Below are positions 35,360 through 45,125 of a DNA stretch of 64,000 nt, in pieces. A program made the translations under genes and the position numbers. Positions within the stretch are counted from its first letter, which is position 1; each line of letters starts with the position of its first letter. The DNA comes from Anditalea sp035461405 (GTDB lineage: Bacteria; Bacteroidota; Bacteroidia; Cytophagales; Cyclobacteriaceae): NCBI GenBank assembly GCA_035461405.1, contig DATHVH010000323.1, forward strand, positions 1 to 64,000, in the 5' to 3' direction. Below the pieces are notes generated by a model. It had not been told where the DNA came from. It did no database searches and saw only the letters and a program-made list of their open reading frames with translations.

Positions 35360-35517
35360 ATAAACTATTTTCTATAAACATTTTTCAAAAAGAAGAAGTG
35401 CAGGGGCAATTAATCCTTTTGAAAAAAAAATCTAAAAACTTAAACAAAATCTTTCCGATCCACATTTTAATTGGTAGTGATTATATAAAATTATTTATAG
35501 AACTTCTCCTACATAAA

Positions 35518-35940
35518 ATGGCCAATACAATAGATTTGTCAAGGTTTCTAATAGCCCAAGAAGAAATATATGGACAGGTAGTATTTGAACTTAAAACAGG
35601 TCAAAAACGAAGTCACTGGATGTGGTTTATTTTCCCCCAAATTAAAGGACTAGGCTTAAGTTCTACTGCAAAATACTTTGCCCTAAAGGATATTGAAGAA
35701 GCAAGGGCATATTACAATCACCCTATTCTGGGAGGACGGCTTCTGGAATGCACTAAATTGCTCAATAATATAGAAAATCCTGATGTGGACTATATTTTTG
35801 GGTATCCTGACAATCTAAAATTGAAATCCTCGCTCACATTATTTATGGAAGCCACCTCAGACCCTCTATTTGAAGAGGCTTTAAACCATTATTTTCATGG
35901 AATTAAAGATGAGCACACCTTACAAATCCTTAATCACTAA
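35518..35940 (+). CDS. DUF1810 family protein
   Basis: A 140-residue protein of the DUF1810 family, from the ATG at 35518. Family segments: LSRFLIAQEEIYGQVVFELK, HWMWFIFPQIKGLGLSSTAKYFAL and HPILGGRLLECTKLL, with the ending GIKDEHTLQILN. The frame opens at a GTG at 35398, but the first 40 residues are hydrophobic and not family-like, so the inner start with the usual length is preferred. The family is related to calpastatin-like proteins of unknown function. It is 158 bases past the VOC gene. Confidence 0.88.
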   Translation: MANTIDLSRFLIAQEEIYGQVVFELKTGQKRSHWMWFIFPQIKGLGLSSTAKYFALKDIEEARAYYNHPILGGRLLECTKLLNNIENPDVDYIFGYPDNLKLKSSLTLFMEATSDPLFEEALNHYFHGIKDEHTLQILNH

Positions 35941-36191
35941 ATGGAACTGTCATTTTTATGTACCCCATTCTCTACTCAAAATAGCTGTTTCGGCTTCCAA
36001 ACTGTTTTAAAAATTTCAAATAAAACGCAATCCTAAGATCCATTCTGAATCAAGTGTCATAAACAAAACCTTGCCCACACCTTTTTATCTAGTAGGCATT
36101 TTATTATTTTATAAAAATCCACCTCTAAGAAATTTGCTTCCTAAAATAGTAAGCAGCTACATATTAGTTATTTAATACAATAAAATACATA

Positions 36192-36956
36192 ATGAACGAA
36201 TTAGAAAAATATTTTAAAGAAAACGATGGTAGGCTTATACATAAATGGAATCATTATTTTGATGTATATGATAGACATTTTTCGAGGTTTCGGAACAAAG
36301 AAATCACTATCTTGGAAATAGGAGTTTCCCAAGGCGGTAGTCTCCAAATGTGGAAGGATTACTTTGGTCCTAAAGCTAAGATCTATGGTATTGATGTAAA
36401 TCCACTGTGTAAACAACTCGAAGAAGAAAACATTAAAATATTTATAGGCTCCCAGTCTGACCGGAAATTTTTGAATAGCGTAAAAAATTCGATACCTCAG
36501 GTAGATATATTGATTGACGATGGTGGTCATACTATGGAGCAACAGATAGTCACGTTTGAAGAAATGTTTGACCATGTAAAGGATGATGGAGTCTACTTAG
36601 CAGAGGACCTTCATACTTCCTATTGGTTACGATTTGGTGGTGGCTTCCAGAGGGACGGAACCTTCATAGAATATAGCAAACAATTTATAGATTATTTAAA
36701 TGCCCATCATTCTGAGCAAAAGGGTCTAAAAGTAAATAATGTAACCGAATCGGTGGATTCCATTCATTATTATGACAGTATATTAGTCTTAGAAAAAAAG
36801 AGACGTAGAGCGCCTTACCATGAACAGACTGGAACCCCAAGTTTTGAATTAATTCCTGATAAAAACAATATACTTACAAGAACAAAAAAAGGCGCTATTA
36901 AAGCTATCAATATAGGTCTAAGGTACTTTAATCTAAAAAGCTTTATTTGGAAATGA
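36192..36956 (+). CDS. Class I SAM-dependent methyltransferase, CmcI/TylF-like
   Basis: A 254-residue protein with a methyltransferase Rossmann core: motif I ILEIGVSQGGSLQMWKDYFG (about residues 37-56), acidic residue at IYGIDVNP, and VDILIDDGGHTMEQQIVTFE, where the two Asp and His would bind a metal. This arrangement resembles metal-dependent sugar or macrolide methyltransferases and cephalosporin hydroxylase-like proteins (CmcI, TylF, MycE). The target cannot be told. No sugar or polyketide genes lie beside it, so it is not part of a visible biosynthetic cluster. Confidence 0.82.
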   Translation: MNELEKYFKENDGRLIHKWNHYFDVYDRHFSRFRNKEITILEIGVSQGGSLQMWKDYFGPKAKIYGIDVNPLCKQLEEENIKIFIGSQSDRKFLNSVKNSIPQVDILIDDGGHTMEQQIVTFEEMFDHVKDDGVYLAEDLHTSYWLRFGGGFQRDGTFIEYSKQFIDYLNAHHSEQKGLKVNNVTESVDSIHYYDSILVLEKKRRRAPYHEQTGTPSFELIPDKNNILTRTKKGAIKAINIGLRYFNLKSFIWK

Positions 36957-37148
36957 TTTATATTAAATGGCACAGGTATATATCCTCCCATTAGAGTACG
37001 TGTCAAAGCCCATAGCTGATAGACAACAGTTGAGTTTTCTATAGTTTAAAAACTATAAAGTGCATTTCCTTAAGACAATGTAACCAGGATAATTTATCTG
37101 CTGGAGTAAATTCCTATAGCTAAAAATAATATATAAATCTTATTTGGT

Positions 37149-37655
37149 ATGACTAACAATCCACCCTACCCTAGAGCTTTTTCCCATATTGGCATTACCG
37201 TACCTGATTTAGAAGCTGCTGTAAAATTCTATACCGAAATAATGGGCTGGTATGTGATAATGCCTCCTACTGATATTGAAGAGGAAAGTGATACGGCCAT
37301 TGGCCAAATGTGCATAGATGTATTTGGTAAAGGGTGGGGTTCTTTTAAAATCGCACACCTTTCTACAGCAGATAAGATAGGAATAGAATTGTTTAGCTTC
37401 CCTGCAACAGAAAATAAAAAACCTGAATTTAATCCATTCCAAACAGGTCTGTTCCATTTCTGTGTGCAGGATCCTGATATAGAAGGTCTGATAGAAAAAA
37501 TAGAAGCCAGTGGCGGCAAAAAACGAATGCCGATAAGAGAATATTATCCTAATGAAAAGCCTTTTAGGATGTGCTATGTGGAAGATCCATTTGGGGTAGT
37601 TTTTGAAATATACACCCATAGCTACGAATTGACATATTCTCCTGGAGCATATTGA
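37149..37655 (+). CDS. VOC family protein (glyoxalase/dioxygenase-like)
   Basis: A 168-residue single VOC protein. Metal-binding positions: H in RAFSHIGITVPDLEAAVKFY, H in TGLFHFCVQDPD and E in PFGVVFEIYTHS. It resembles lactoylglutathione-lyase-related proteins of unknown substrate. It is followed by a direct-repeat terminator and a flavin reductase gene. Compared with the VOC gene 2 kb upstream the sequence is diverged, so it is not a recent duplicate. Confidence 0.87.
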   Translation: MTNNPPYPRAFSHIGITVPDLEAAVKFYTEIMGWYVIMPPTDIEEESDTAIGQMCIDVFGKGWGSFKIAHLSTADKIGIELFSFPATENKKPEFNPFQTGLFHFCVQDPDIEGLIEKIEASGGKKRMPIREYYPNEKPFRMCYVEDPFGVVFEIYTHSYELTYSPGAY

Positions 37656-37663
37656 CCCATCTC

Positions 37664-37697
37664 ATCTTTAAAGAATTAATCTTTAAAGATTTTTTTA
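37664..37697 (+). terminator. Terminator made of two copies of a palindrome
   Basis: ATCTTTAAAG (37664-37673) pairs with CTTTAAAGAT (37681-37690) around AATTAAT, and seven Ts follow. Each arm contains its own palindrome TCTTTAAAGA, so the segment is also a direct repeat. Confidence 0.75.
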
Positions 37698-37784
37698 TTT
37701 GTAATAGGCAGAGAAATCAAAACAATGATTTCTTTTGAGTGTTCCATGGCGAAACAATTCAATTTCTATTAAATTATTTCCCTC

Positions 37785-38420
37785 ATGCACCTTACAAAAG
37801 CAGCAATCAGCCAGACCGAAAAAATCAAAAGACTAAATATCATCAATTCTATTTCAGGAGTAAAGCCTGCAAATTTAATAGGCACTGCTTCTAGTACGAA
37901 GAAAAGCAATCTAGCAATATTCAGTTCTGTAATTCATCTCGGTAGTGATCCAGCGCTACTCGGTTTTATTTTAAGGCCAAAAGGTGAACAACCTCGTCAC
38001 ACCTATGAAAACATATTAGAGACAGGTTATTATACTATCAACCAAGTTCATGAATATATTACAGCACAGTCCCATTTTACGGCGGCTAAATTTGATAAAG
38101 AAGAATCAGAATTTGAAAAATGCAAATTGACTGAAGAATTCAAATTTGATTTTCATGCTCCCTTTGTTAAGGAAAGTCTATTAAAAATTGGAATGAAGTA
38201 TATAGAAAGTATACCTATAGAGATTAATGGAACTACACTGGTGATAGGTGAAATCCAACACTTAGAGGTAGAGGATGATGCCGTAGATGAAGAAGGGTAT
38301 ATTGATTATGAAGTTTTAAATTCTGCTGGAATAGTGGGATTAAATAACTATTATACATTAAAGAAAAGTGCAGCTTATCCCTATCCCCGTCCTTCAGGAC
38401 TACCAAATTTCATTAAATGA
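37785..38420 (+). CDS. Flavin reductase-like protein
   Basis: A 211-residue protein of the flavin reductase (FMN-binding split barrel) family. The segment VKPANLIGTASSTKKSNLAIFSSVIHLGSDPALLGFILRP holds the usual FMN contact region with the Ser and the PALLGFILRP turn, and ETGYYTINQV follows. Members bind FMN and reduce flavins for a partner oxygenase, or are of unknown function. No partner oxygenase is seen, although two VOC proteins lie nearby. It is cytoplasmic and of standard length. Confidence 0.85.
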   Translation: MHLTKAAISQTEKIKRLNIINSISGVKPANLIGTASSTKKSNLAIFSSVIHLGSDPALLGFILRPKGEQPRHTYENILETGYYTINQVHEYITAQSHFTAAKFDKEESEFEKCKLTEEFKFDFHAPFVKESLLKIGMKYIESIPIEINGTTLVIGEIQHLEVEDDAVDEEGYIDYEVLNSAGIVGLNNYYTLKKSAAYPYPRPSGLPNFIK

Positions 38421-38460
38421 TAGTTATACTGAAGGGTAGTTAGATCATTATAACACCGTA

Positions 38461-39255
38461 TTATGGTAATATTTTCTTTAATTCTTCCTGGTAGACAGTG
38501 TTTTGAGTTATTCCATTATGCCCTTGACCTTCCAATAGTATCACTTCGATAGTTTGATTCTCTTCCTTTAGCTTTAAAGAAGACGCATGATAAATAATAT
38601 CATCATCCGTCCCATGAAATACTACTATTGGTGAATCCACTTCTTGGATAAACTGGTAGGTCGGGAATTTATATTTGAGCAATAATGTAGGTATAAATGG
38701 ATAAGTATTACGCATCAAATCCGTGAGGCTATAATATGGCGCTTGCAAAATCAATAATGCTGGACGGTTATCCGCGGCTAGTTTTGTGGCTGGCCCAGTA
38801 CCTATAGAATATCCCAGAACTACTATTTTATCCTCATTGTATTTATTTCTTAAAGTATCATAAGCAGTTTGGATATCCCTATAAAACTGCTCTTCTCCTG
38901 ATATAGCACCTGCACTTTTGCCATATCCCCTATAATCAAGCAAATACACATCATAATAAAGATCATTATAGGTCTTTGCTACCGAGGACCAGTTGAGAAG
39001 TGATCCTGCATTTCCATGAAGATAGAATATTACGCCTCTGGGGTTATTTACTTTAAACAATAGGCTGTGCAGAAGTACATCATCTTCTGTTTGGACATAT
39101 ATTTCATCAAAGGTTTGATCAAAATCGAACTGGTAATGCTTTTCTAACTTCTGAGGGAAAAATATGAGACTTTCTTGAAATACGTAAAGAAACCCGCATA
39201 GCAATAGGTATACGATCAATATATTTCTAAGTAATATAAATAGTGAATATTTCAC
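38461..39255 (-). CDS. Membrane-anchored alpha/beta hydrolase
   Basis: A 264-residue serine hydrolase of the ABHD17/BEM46-like type. An N-terminal membrane segment (about residues 8-26) anchors it; the oxyanion-hole motif FYLHGNAGSLLNW (about 78-89), nucleophile elbow LGYSIGTGP with S150, an acid in VFHGTDDDIIYH and a base in EGQGHNGI follow in order. The substrate is unknown, commonly an ester or a peptide-like bond. It stands alone between the flavin reductase and the PUL regulator, convergent with the former. Confidence 0.88.
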   Translation of the reverse strand: MKYSLFILLRNILIVYLLLCGFLYVFQESLIFFPQKLEKHYQFDFDQTFDEIYVQTEDDVLLHSLLFKVNNPRGVIFYLHGNAGSLLNWSSVAKTYNDLYYDVYLLDYRGYGKSAGAISGEEQFYRDIQTAYDTLRNKYNEDKIVVLGYSIGTGPATKLAADNRPALLILQAPYYSLTDLMRNTYPFIPTLLLKYKFPTYQFIQEVDSPIVVFHGTDDDIIYHASSLKLKEENQTIEVILLEGQGHNGITQNTVYQEELKKILP

Positions 39256-39380
39256 TTAACCATTTACTCCATTAGATCATCGAAAGTTTTGCATACTCCA
39301 TAAAAATTAAATCTAAATTGGCTACTCAAATATCGCATTCCTCATTAATATAATTATATTGGACACCTATTGTATATTAT

Positions 39381-42300
39381 ATGAATATCTGCAAGTCCAT
39401 ATCGTTCATATTATTAAGTCTCTTCTGGTTAGAAGTAAATGGGCAATCATCATCTCATGAATACCTTTTTAAAAGTTTAGAAGAAAACAGAGGGCTATCA
39501 AATAGCAATGTCCAAACCATAATCAAAGATCAAAATGGATTTATGTGGTTCGGTACTGCTAATGGACTCAATAGATTTGATGGTAATAAGATCCGAACTT
39601 TTTACAGTGACATTAGTGATACCACCTGTCTCACCAATAGCTCCATATCTAAATTATATAATGGTCCCGAAAATAATCTTTGGGTTAAGAATGTCGATGG
39701 TAATTTCAACATCTATATAAGTGATAAAGAGATTTTTGACAGAAATATTGGCAACTACGCATCTCTATACTCCCTGAAAAGCGATCGTGTTAATTTTGTA
39801 TTAAAGGATAGTTACAACCGTTTTTGGTTTGGCCATCCATTCGAAGGAATATCGGTTTTTGATCCGGGAAAAGATGAAACCTCCTATTTATACCAAAATT
39901 CTAAAGCCACAGATGCATTATCCTATAACCATGTATCCTCGATAGCAGAAGGGAAAAACAATGAAATGTGGGTAACTTTTCAAAATGGAACTGTAGATGT
40001 AGTAGATGGTACCACGTTCAAAACAATTAGAAAATATAAGTTGGCTAATTACTTAGATTCTGGTTTAAGTTATGAGCTTGAAGTTTTTGTAGATGCTGAT
40101 GGGGATGGATGGCTCTATTTTCCTGACAATGCTTTTGGATTAACTCATATAAATGCATCTACCGGTAAAATAACCCAAATAGATGAACACTCTGATACTT
40201 TTGCTCTTTACAATAATCTGGTAAAAGGGGTGACGGAAAACAAGCCTGGAGAAATTTGGGTAGGAACAGACCATGGAGGATTGAATATTATAGACAAGGA
40301 GAAAAAGGAAATTAAATACATAACTCATGATCCAAACATAAGTCAGAGTTTATCCAGTAATTCGATTTTTTCTTTATATAAAGACGATGAAGATATCATT
40401 TGGATCGGGACTCATAAACAGGGCTTAAATTATTATCACCAAGGAATATTAAGTTTCACCCACATCAGAAGAAATTCGAATGTTACTAATTCATTACCAT
40501 CAAATGATATAAATGCTTTTGTAGAAGATACTCTTGGTAATCTTTATCTGGGTACAAACGGAGCAGGATTAATTTATCATGACAGGAAAAACGACACCTA
40601 CCGCACCTATATAAATAATCCTAATGATCCCTTCAGTTTAGCGGGAGACGTAATTGTGGATTTGCTGATTGATCATGAAGGGATTCTCTGGATAGGCACA
40701 TATATGAACGGGCTTAGTAAGTTTGATGGAAAGACTTTTCACAATTATAACCATGACCCCTATGATCCTAATAGCCTATCAGATGTAAACGTATGGAAAT
40801 TATATGAAGACAGCCATAAAAGATTGTGGGTGGGAACATTGCGAAAAGGTCTAAACCTATTTGATAGGCGTAATAATAATTTCCAACACTATCCAGTTTT
40901 AGGAGATGTCTTTCGGTTAAATAATCAATATATTTCCTCATTTGTAGAAGATAAAGAGGGAAATCTATGGGTAGGAGGAGGCTATGGTATAGATATTATT
41001 AATCTTGACACAAAATTTCATCGCTATATATCAGCGTCTGATGAAAATTCAGGTTTAGTGGGAAATAATATCTCTGAACTGATCATAGATCAAAAAGGTA
41101 TAATTTGGGCCACTACCTCACAGGCTTTGAATTATTATGATCCCGAAAAAGAAAAATTTATTGCCTATAATCAAAAGGATGGGCTCTCATCGGACTACTT
41201 GATATCCATCCAAGAAGATGACCGCAATAATTTTTGGATCAGTTCACAGAAAGGACTCACTTATGCTACAGTAGATAGGACTGAAAACGACAGATATAAA
41301 ATTAATTTTAAGAATTTTAATGAAAAGCACGGATTACAGGCCGCGTTCTTCAATAAAAACGCTTCCTTGAAAACTAGTTACGGTGAGTTTTTATTCGGTG
41401 GGCCAAATGGATATAACCTATTCTATTCTGACAATATAATTTATGATCAAAAGGAAATAAAAATACTGTTTACAGATTTTCAGTTATTTAACAAATCAGT
41501 ACCCATAGGAAATCATCCCAATGGAAGGCAGATTTTAGATAAAACTATTACCAATACAGATCACATTAAACTAAAGCATGATGAAAATATATTTTCATTA
41601 GATTTCTCTACTTTAAACCTTGTACAAGATGAAAAATTAAATTTTAGATATAAGCTGGAGGGATTTAATGAAGAATGGATTATCATATCAGAACCACCTT
41701 ATCGAGTAGCTTATACCAATCTGGATCCAGGAGCTTACCGATTGGTGGTACAGCCTGCCAATAGTGATGGACAATGGAGTGCGAAAGAGTATGCTATGAA
41801 TATCACCATTCTTGCTCCATTTTGGAAGACGCCGTACGCCTATCTAATTTATACCATCATTATAGTATTTGGTATTTTTCTGGCCAGAAAGCAACTCTTG
41901 CATAATGAAAGAGAAAAATTCAGACGCTTAGAAGAGAGTAGGGAAACCAGAAGAATAAAAGAACTGGATAAATTAAAAACTAAATTTTTTACCAATATCA
42001 GTCATGAGTTTAGAACTCCTCTTACACTAATCCTGGCTCCTATCGAAAAACTGTCAAAAAACAATACTTCAGAGGAAGACAGGCACCAATTTCAAACCCT
42101 TCAAAAAAATGCTAAACGCCTACTGAATCTCGTAAATCAGTTATTGGATATCAAAAATATTGAAAAAGAGGGTTTACACTTTAATCCATTCGAAGGGGAT
42201 ATAATATCCTTTATAGAAGAGACTGTATGGGCATTTTCTGAACTGTCAGAGAAAAAGCATATTCAGTTAAAATTAAAAACTGATGTATCCTATCTTCACA

Positions 42301-43511
42301 CCCAATTTGATGCAGAGAAATTGGAGAAAATAATATTCAATCTCCTATCTAATGCATTTAAGTTTACACCTTCTGAAGGGAAGATAAATGTTCAATGCAT
42401 ATTTGAAGAAGGTGAACTTGGACGGGGTACTTTAAAAATAAACTTTAATGATTCAGGAATCGGAATAGAGGAAAGCGAATTGCCGAAAATCTTTGACAGG
42501 TTTTATACTTCCAATAACGAAAAAGATATATTGAATGCAGGGAGCGGTATTGGCTTATCATTGGCAATGGAGTTTGCTAAAATGCACGGCGGCGACATAC
42601 AAGTGAAAAGTAAAGTGGGAGTAGGCTCAGAATTTCTAGTTAGTTTGGATCTACCCTATAGTCTTGATAAGATGATGAGGAGTCAACCGGACGAAAATAA
42701 TGAAGATTTAGAAGAATTAAATATTGCAGAAGATAATGAAAAACCATTACTATTATTAGTGGAAGATAATGAAGAATTCCGCCATTACCTGGCTGAATTC
42801 TTAAGTGAAAATTACAGAATAGCTATGGCACATGATGGGAGGGATGGATTGGAAAAAGCTATTCGTCTTATGCCTGATTTAATTATATCAGATCTGATGA
42901 TGCCTCACATGAATGGAGTCACCCTATGTCAGCAGATAAAAAAAGACATTAAAACTTCCCATATTCCAGTGATCATTCTTACTGCCCGAAGTTCTGAGGA
43001 AAAGCACCTTGAAGGACTGGACTCGGGATGCAATCTTTATATTACCAAGCCATTCAATTTGGATATATTGTTTTCCAGTATCCGTAACTTACTTTCGGAA
43101 AGAGAAAGGCTTCAAATCCATTATCGAAAAGTAATAAGTATAAACACCAGCGAGCAAGAAATAGAATCCCTGGATGATCAATTGATACAAAAAGCCATTC
43201 AGGTAGTAGAAAATCATTTGGACGAACCTGAATTTTCGGTAGAACAGATGAGCAAAGAGTTAGGCATGAGTAGAGGCCAGCTCTATAAAAAGCTGAGTAC
43301 CTTAACAGGCAAAAGTCCTGTGGAATTTATCCGACAGATCAGACTTCAACGAGCTGCCCAACTGCTAGGTAAGAGTCAGTTAACAATAGCTGAAGTGGCC
43401 TATAAGGTAGGGTATAACAACGCTAAATACTTTTCAAAACATTTCAAAGAATTCTTTGGTACCCTTCCTTCTGCTTATGCAGCAAAAAAGTCTGAGAGCA
43501 TAGAACTTTAA
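39381..43511 (+). CDS. Hybrid two-component sensor-regulator (HTCS) of the PUL
   Basis: A 1376-residue all-in-one regulator. A signal peptide (ending VNGQ) is followed by a periplasmic two-beta-propeller sensor with many Reg_prop repeats such as WFGTANGLNRFDG, WIGTYMNGLSKFDG and LWVGGGYGIDII (about 30-740), a Y_Y_Y domain (about 753-810), a membrane segment (about 820-840), HisKA with H875 in SHEFRTPLTL, ATPase domain (about 976-1093), receiver with D1171 in ISDLMMP (1116-1230), and an AraC-type helix-turn-helix (1270-1370). Such regulators bind oligosaccharides released by the PUL enzymes and switch on the locus. It sits just upstream of, and on the same strand as, GH5 and susC, so its target is likely that locus. 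Confidence 0.95.
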   Translation: MNICKSISFILLSLFWLEVNGQSSSHEYLFKSLEENRGLSNSNVQTIIKDQNGFMWFGTANGLNRFDGNKIRTFYSDISDTTCLTNSSISKLYNGPENNLWVKNVDGNFNIYISDKEIFDRNIGNYASLYSLKSDRVNFVLKDSYNRFWFGHPFEGISVFDPGKDETSYLYQNSKATDALSYNHVSSIAEGKNNEMWVTFQNGTVDVVDGTTFKTIRKYKLANYLDSGLSYELEVFVDADGDGWLYFPDNAFGLTHINASTGKITQIDEHSDTFALYNNLVKGVTENKPGEIWVGTDHGGLNIIDKEKKEIKYITHDPNISQSLSSNSIFSLYKDDEDIIWIGTHKQGLNYYHQGILSFTHIRRNSNVTNSLPSNDINAFVEDTLGNLYLGTNGAGLIYHDRKNDTYRTYINNPNDPFSLAGDVIVDLLIDHEGILWIGTYMNGLSKFDGKTFHNYNHDPYDPNSLSDVNVWKLYEDSHKRLWVGTLRKGLNLFDRRNNNFQHYPVLGDVFRLNNQYISSFVEDKEGNLWVGGGYGIDIINLDTKFHRYISASDENSGLVGNNISELIIDQKGIIWATTSQALNYYDPEKEKFIAYNQKDGLSSDYLISIQEDDRNNFWISSQKGLTYATVDRTENDRYKINFKNFNEKHGLQAAFFNKNASLKTSYGEFLFGGPNGYNLFYSDNIIYDQKEIKILFTDFQLFNKSVPIGNHPNGRQILDKTITNTDHIKLKHDENIFSLDFSTLNLVQDEKLNFRYKLEGFNEEWIIISEPPYRVAYTNLDPGAYRLVVQPANSDGQWSAKEYAMNITILAPFWKTPYAYLIYTIIIVFGIFLARKQLLHNEREKFRRLEESRETRRIKELDKLKTKFFTNISHEFRTPLTLILAPIEKLSKNNTSEEDRHQFQTLQKNAKRLLNLVNQLLDIKNIEKEGLHFNPFEGDIISFIEETVWAFSELSEKKHIQLKLKTDVSYLHTQFDAEKLEKIIFNLLSNAFKFTPSEGKINVQCIFEEGELGRGTLKINFNDSGIGIEESELPKIFDRFYTSNNEKDILNAGSGIGLSLAMEFAKMHGGDIQVKSKVGVGSEFLVSLDLPYSLDKMMRSQPDENNEDLEELNIAEDNEKPLLLLVEDNEEFRHYLAEFLSENYRIAMAHDGRDGLEKAIRLMPDLIISDLMMPHMNGVTLCQQIKKDIKTSHIPVIILTARSSEEKHLEGLDSGCNLYITKPFNLDILFSSIRNLLSERERLQIHYRKVISINTSEQEIESLDDQLIQKAIQVVENHLDEPEFSVEQMSKELGMSRGQLYKKLSTLTGKSPVEFIRQIRLQRAAQLLGKSQLTIAEVAYKVGYNNAKYFSKHFKEFFGTLPSAYAAKKSESIEL

Positions 43512-43591
43512 TTTTTAGAGAATTAAATACAAACCGGACAAGAAATTTATTATTACAACATTTGATATCCCAATCGGAATCATTTCGAATA

Positions 43592-43632
43592 CCTCTAATA
43601 GAGGATTTCTACTTTTATTTGTGCTTTAGCAC
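43592..43632. promoter_or_regulatory. Two small hairpins in the HTCS-GH5 gap
   Basis: CCTCT-AAT-AGAGG (43592-43604) and GTGC-TTTA-GCAC (43621-43632) are short perfect inverted repeats between the sensor gene and GH5. They could end the sensor transcript or mark the GH5 promoter; neither has a T run. Confidence 0.35.
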
Positions 43633-43654
43633 TAAGCCCAAAAAATGATTCCGC

Positions 43655-44635
43655 ATGAAAAATATCCTATATCTATCAATTTTATTACTAATTTCTTGTA
43701 CAGCTAACTTCGCTGCAGAAGAGAAAGAAGAAGTTAATTCAAATGGCACGAAAGCATTAGGCCAGTTAAGTGTTAAAGCTAGCCAATTAGTAGATAAAAA
43801 TGGCCAACCAGCTATTCTCAGAGGTATAAGTTATGGATGGCATAACTGGTGGCCTAGATTTTATAATGCAAATACGGTGAAAATCTTTAAGGACGACTGG
43901 AATGTAAACCTGGTAAGAGCTGCAATGGGTGTAGAACCCGAAGGAGGATATCTAAATAAGCCAGACTGGTCAGTTGAAAAAATAAAGACTGTAGTAGATG
44001 CGGCAATTGCAGAAGATATATATGTGATTATAGATTGGCATAGTCATAATATAAAGCAAGATGAGGCTATTTCATTTTTTACTGAAATGGCTCAGCTATA
44101 CGGGGATAAACCGAATATAATCTATGAAATTTTTAATGAGCCGGAGAAACAAAGCTGGGAAGAAGTAAAAGCCTACAGCATAGAAGTAATTAAAGCTATC
44201 AGGAAGCATGATCCAGATAATATTATCCTCGTAGGCTCACCGAACTGGTGCCAAGATATCCACATAGCTGCAGATGATCCAATAGAGGGTTTTGATAATC
44301 TTATGTATACACTACATTTCTATGCAGCCACCCATAAAGAAGGATTAAGAGAAAGAGGTGATTATGCTCTGAGCAAAGGTCTACCCCTTTTCGTATCAGA
44401 ATGTGCCTCTATGGAAGCATCAGGTGATGGAGAAATCGATCATGAATCTTGGAATGCTTGGGTAAATTGGATGGAAGAGAACAAATTGAGCTGGGTAACC
44501 TGGTCTGTTGCGGACAAAAATGAAACCTGTTCTATGTTCTTGCCTTCTGCATCAGAGACTGGTCCCTGGTCAGATGACGATATCAAACCTTGGGGCCACA
44601 TCGCAAGGGAAACTATTACAGCAAAGCAACAATAG
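43655..44635 (+). CDS. GH5 endoglucanase (subfamily 2-like) lipoprotein
   Basis: A 326-residue secreted glycoside hydrolase. Lipobox LLISC (C15) marks a surface or periplasmic lipoprotein, with short linker residues to about 40. The catalytic (beta/alpha)8 barrel follows, with RGISYGWHNWW, VIIDWHSHN, acid/base E162 in IYEIFNEPEKQSW, and nucleophile E249 in FVSECASMEASGDG. The ending WVTWSVADKNETCSM is typical of GH5 subfamily 2, which are endo-beta-1,4-glucanases on cellulose or related glucans. It is placed between the sensor and the SusC/D genes, so it most likely supplies soluble oligosaccharides to SusC. No carbohydrate-binding module is seen. Confidence 0.93.
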   Translation: MKNILYLSILLLISCTANFAAEEKEEVNSNGTKALGQLSVKASQLVDKNGQPAILRGISYGWHNWWPRFYNANTVKIFKDDWNVNLVRAAMGVEPEGGYLNKPDWSVEKIKTVVDAAIAEDIYVIIDWHSHNIKQDEAISFFTEMAQLYGDKPNIIYEIFNEPEKQSWEEVKAYSIEVIKAIRKHDPDNIILVGSPNWCQDIHIAADDPIEGFDNLMYTLHFYAATHKEGLRERGDYALSKGLPLFVSECASMEASGDGEIDHESWNAWVNWMEENKLSWVTWSVADKNETCSMFLPSASETGPWSDDDIKPWGHIARETITAKQQ

Positions 44636-45125
44636 CAAAGATGAAGTTAAATGGTAGTGGGATTGAATTTATTAATTTCTCGCTCCCCTGTTCCTATTCA
44701 AACATCATGATTTAGGGCTTTATAAACTTTGACCTGAAGATATATTACGAGGTACAATTTAATTCATATAAATGCATCACCATGCCTCTATTTCCCTCTG
44801 AATGCCTTTTTTAAAAGAGTGAAAACATTTGATACCCTAATTATAAACATTTGAATAACCTTGACTTTGCCGGGGAAGATTAAATTTGACCTCAATCGAT
44901 TGCATTAAACCCAAAATTAATTAAAAGTATTATCCCTACTTCAATTTGAGGAAAAGGGAAATTTTTAATGGGTGGAATGTATTCTTTTTTTCAATCTAAA
45001 ACCCAAGACGCTATGATAAAACAACTACTTCCTCTTCCTTATCGCTGAACTGCAGTATTTCTAATCCCTGGCTATTATATAGCAGAATCCTTACAAAATA
45101 TTAACATTAACCTAAATAAAAATTT
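44636..45125. other. 490-base gap upstream of susC
   Basis: AT-rich leader between GH5 and susC, probably holding the susC promoter and a long 5' untranslated region. A small inverted repeat, GCTAT-TAT-ATAGC (45071-45083), lies 43 bases ahead of susC. No convincing -33/-7 pair and no gene were found. Confidence 0.5.

Noticed and set aside
45013..45048. An 11-codon leader peptide ahead of susC
   Set aside because: Short ATG frame resembling the susC signal start by chance; no hairpins of an attenuator follow it.
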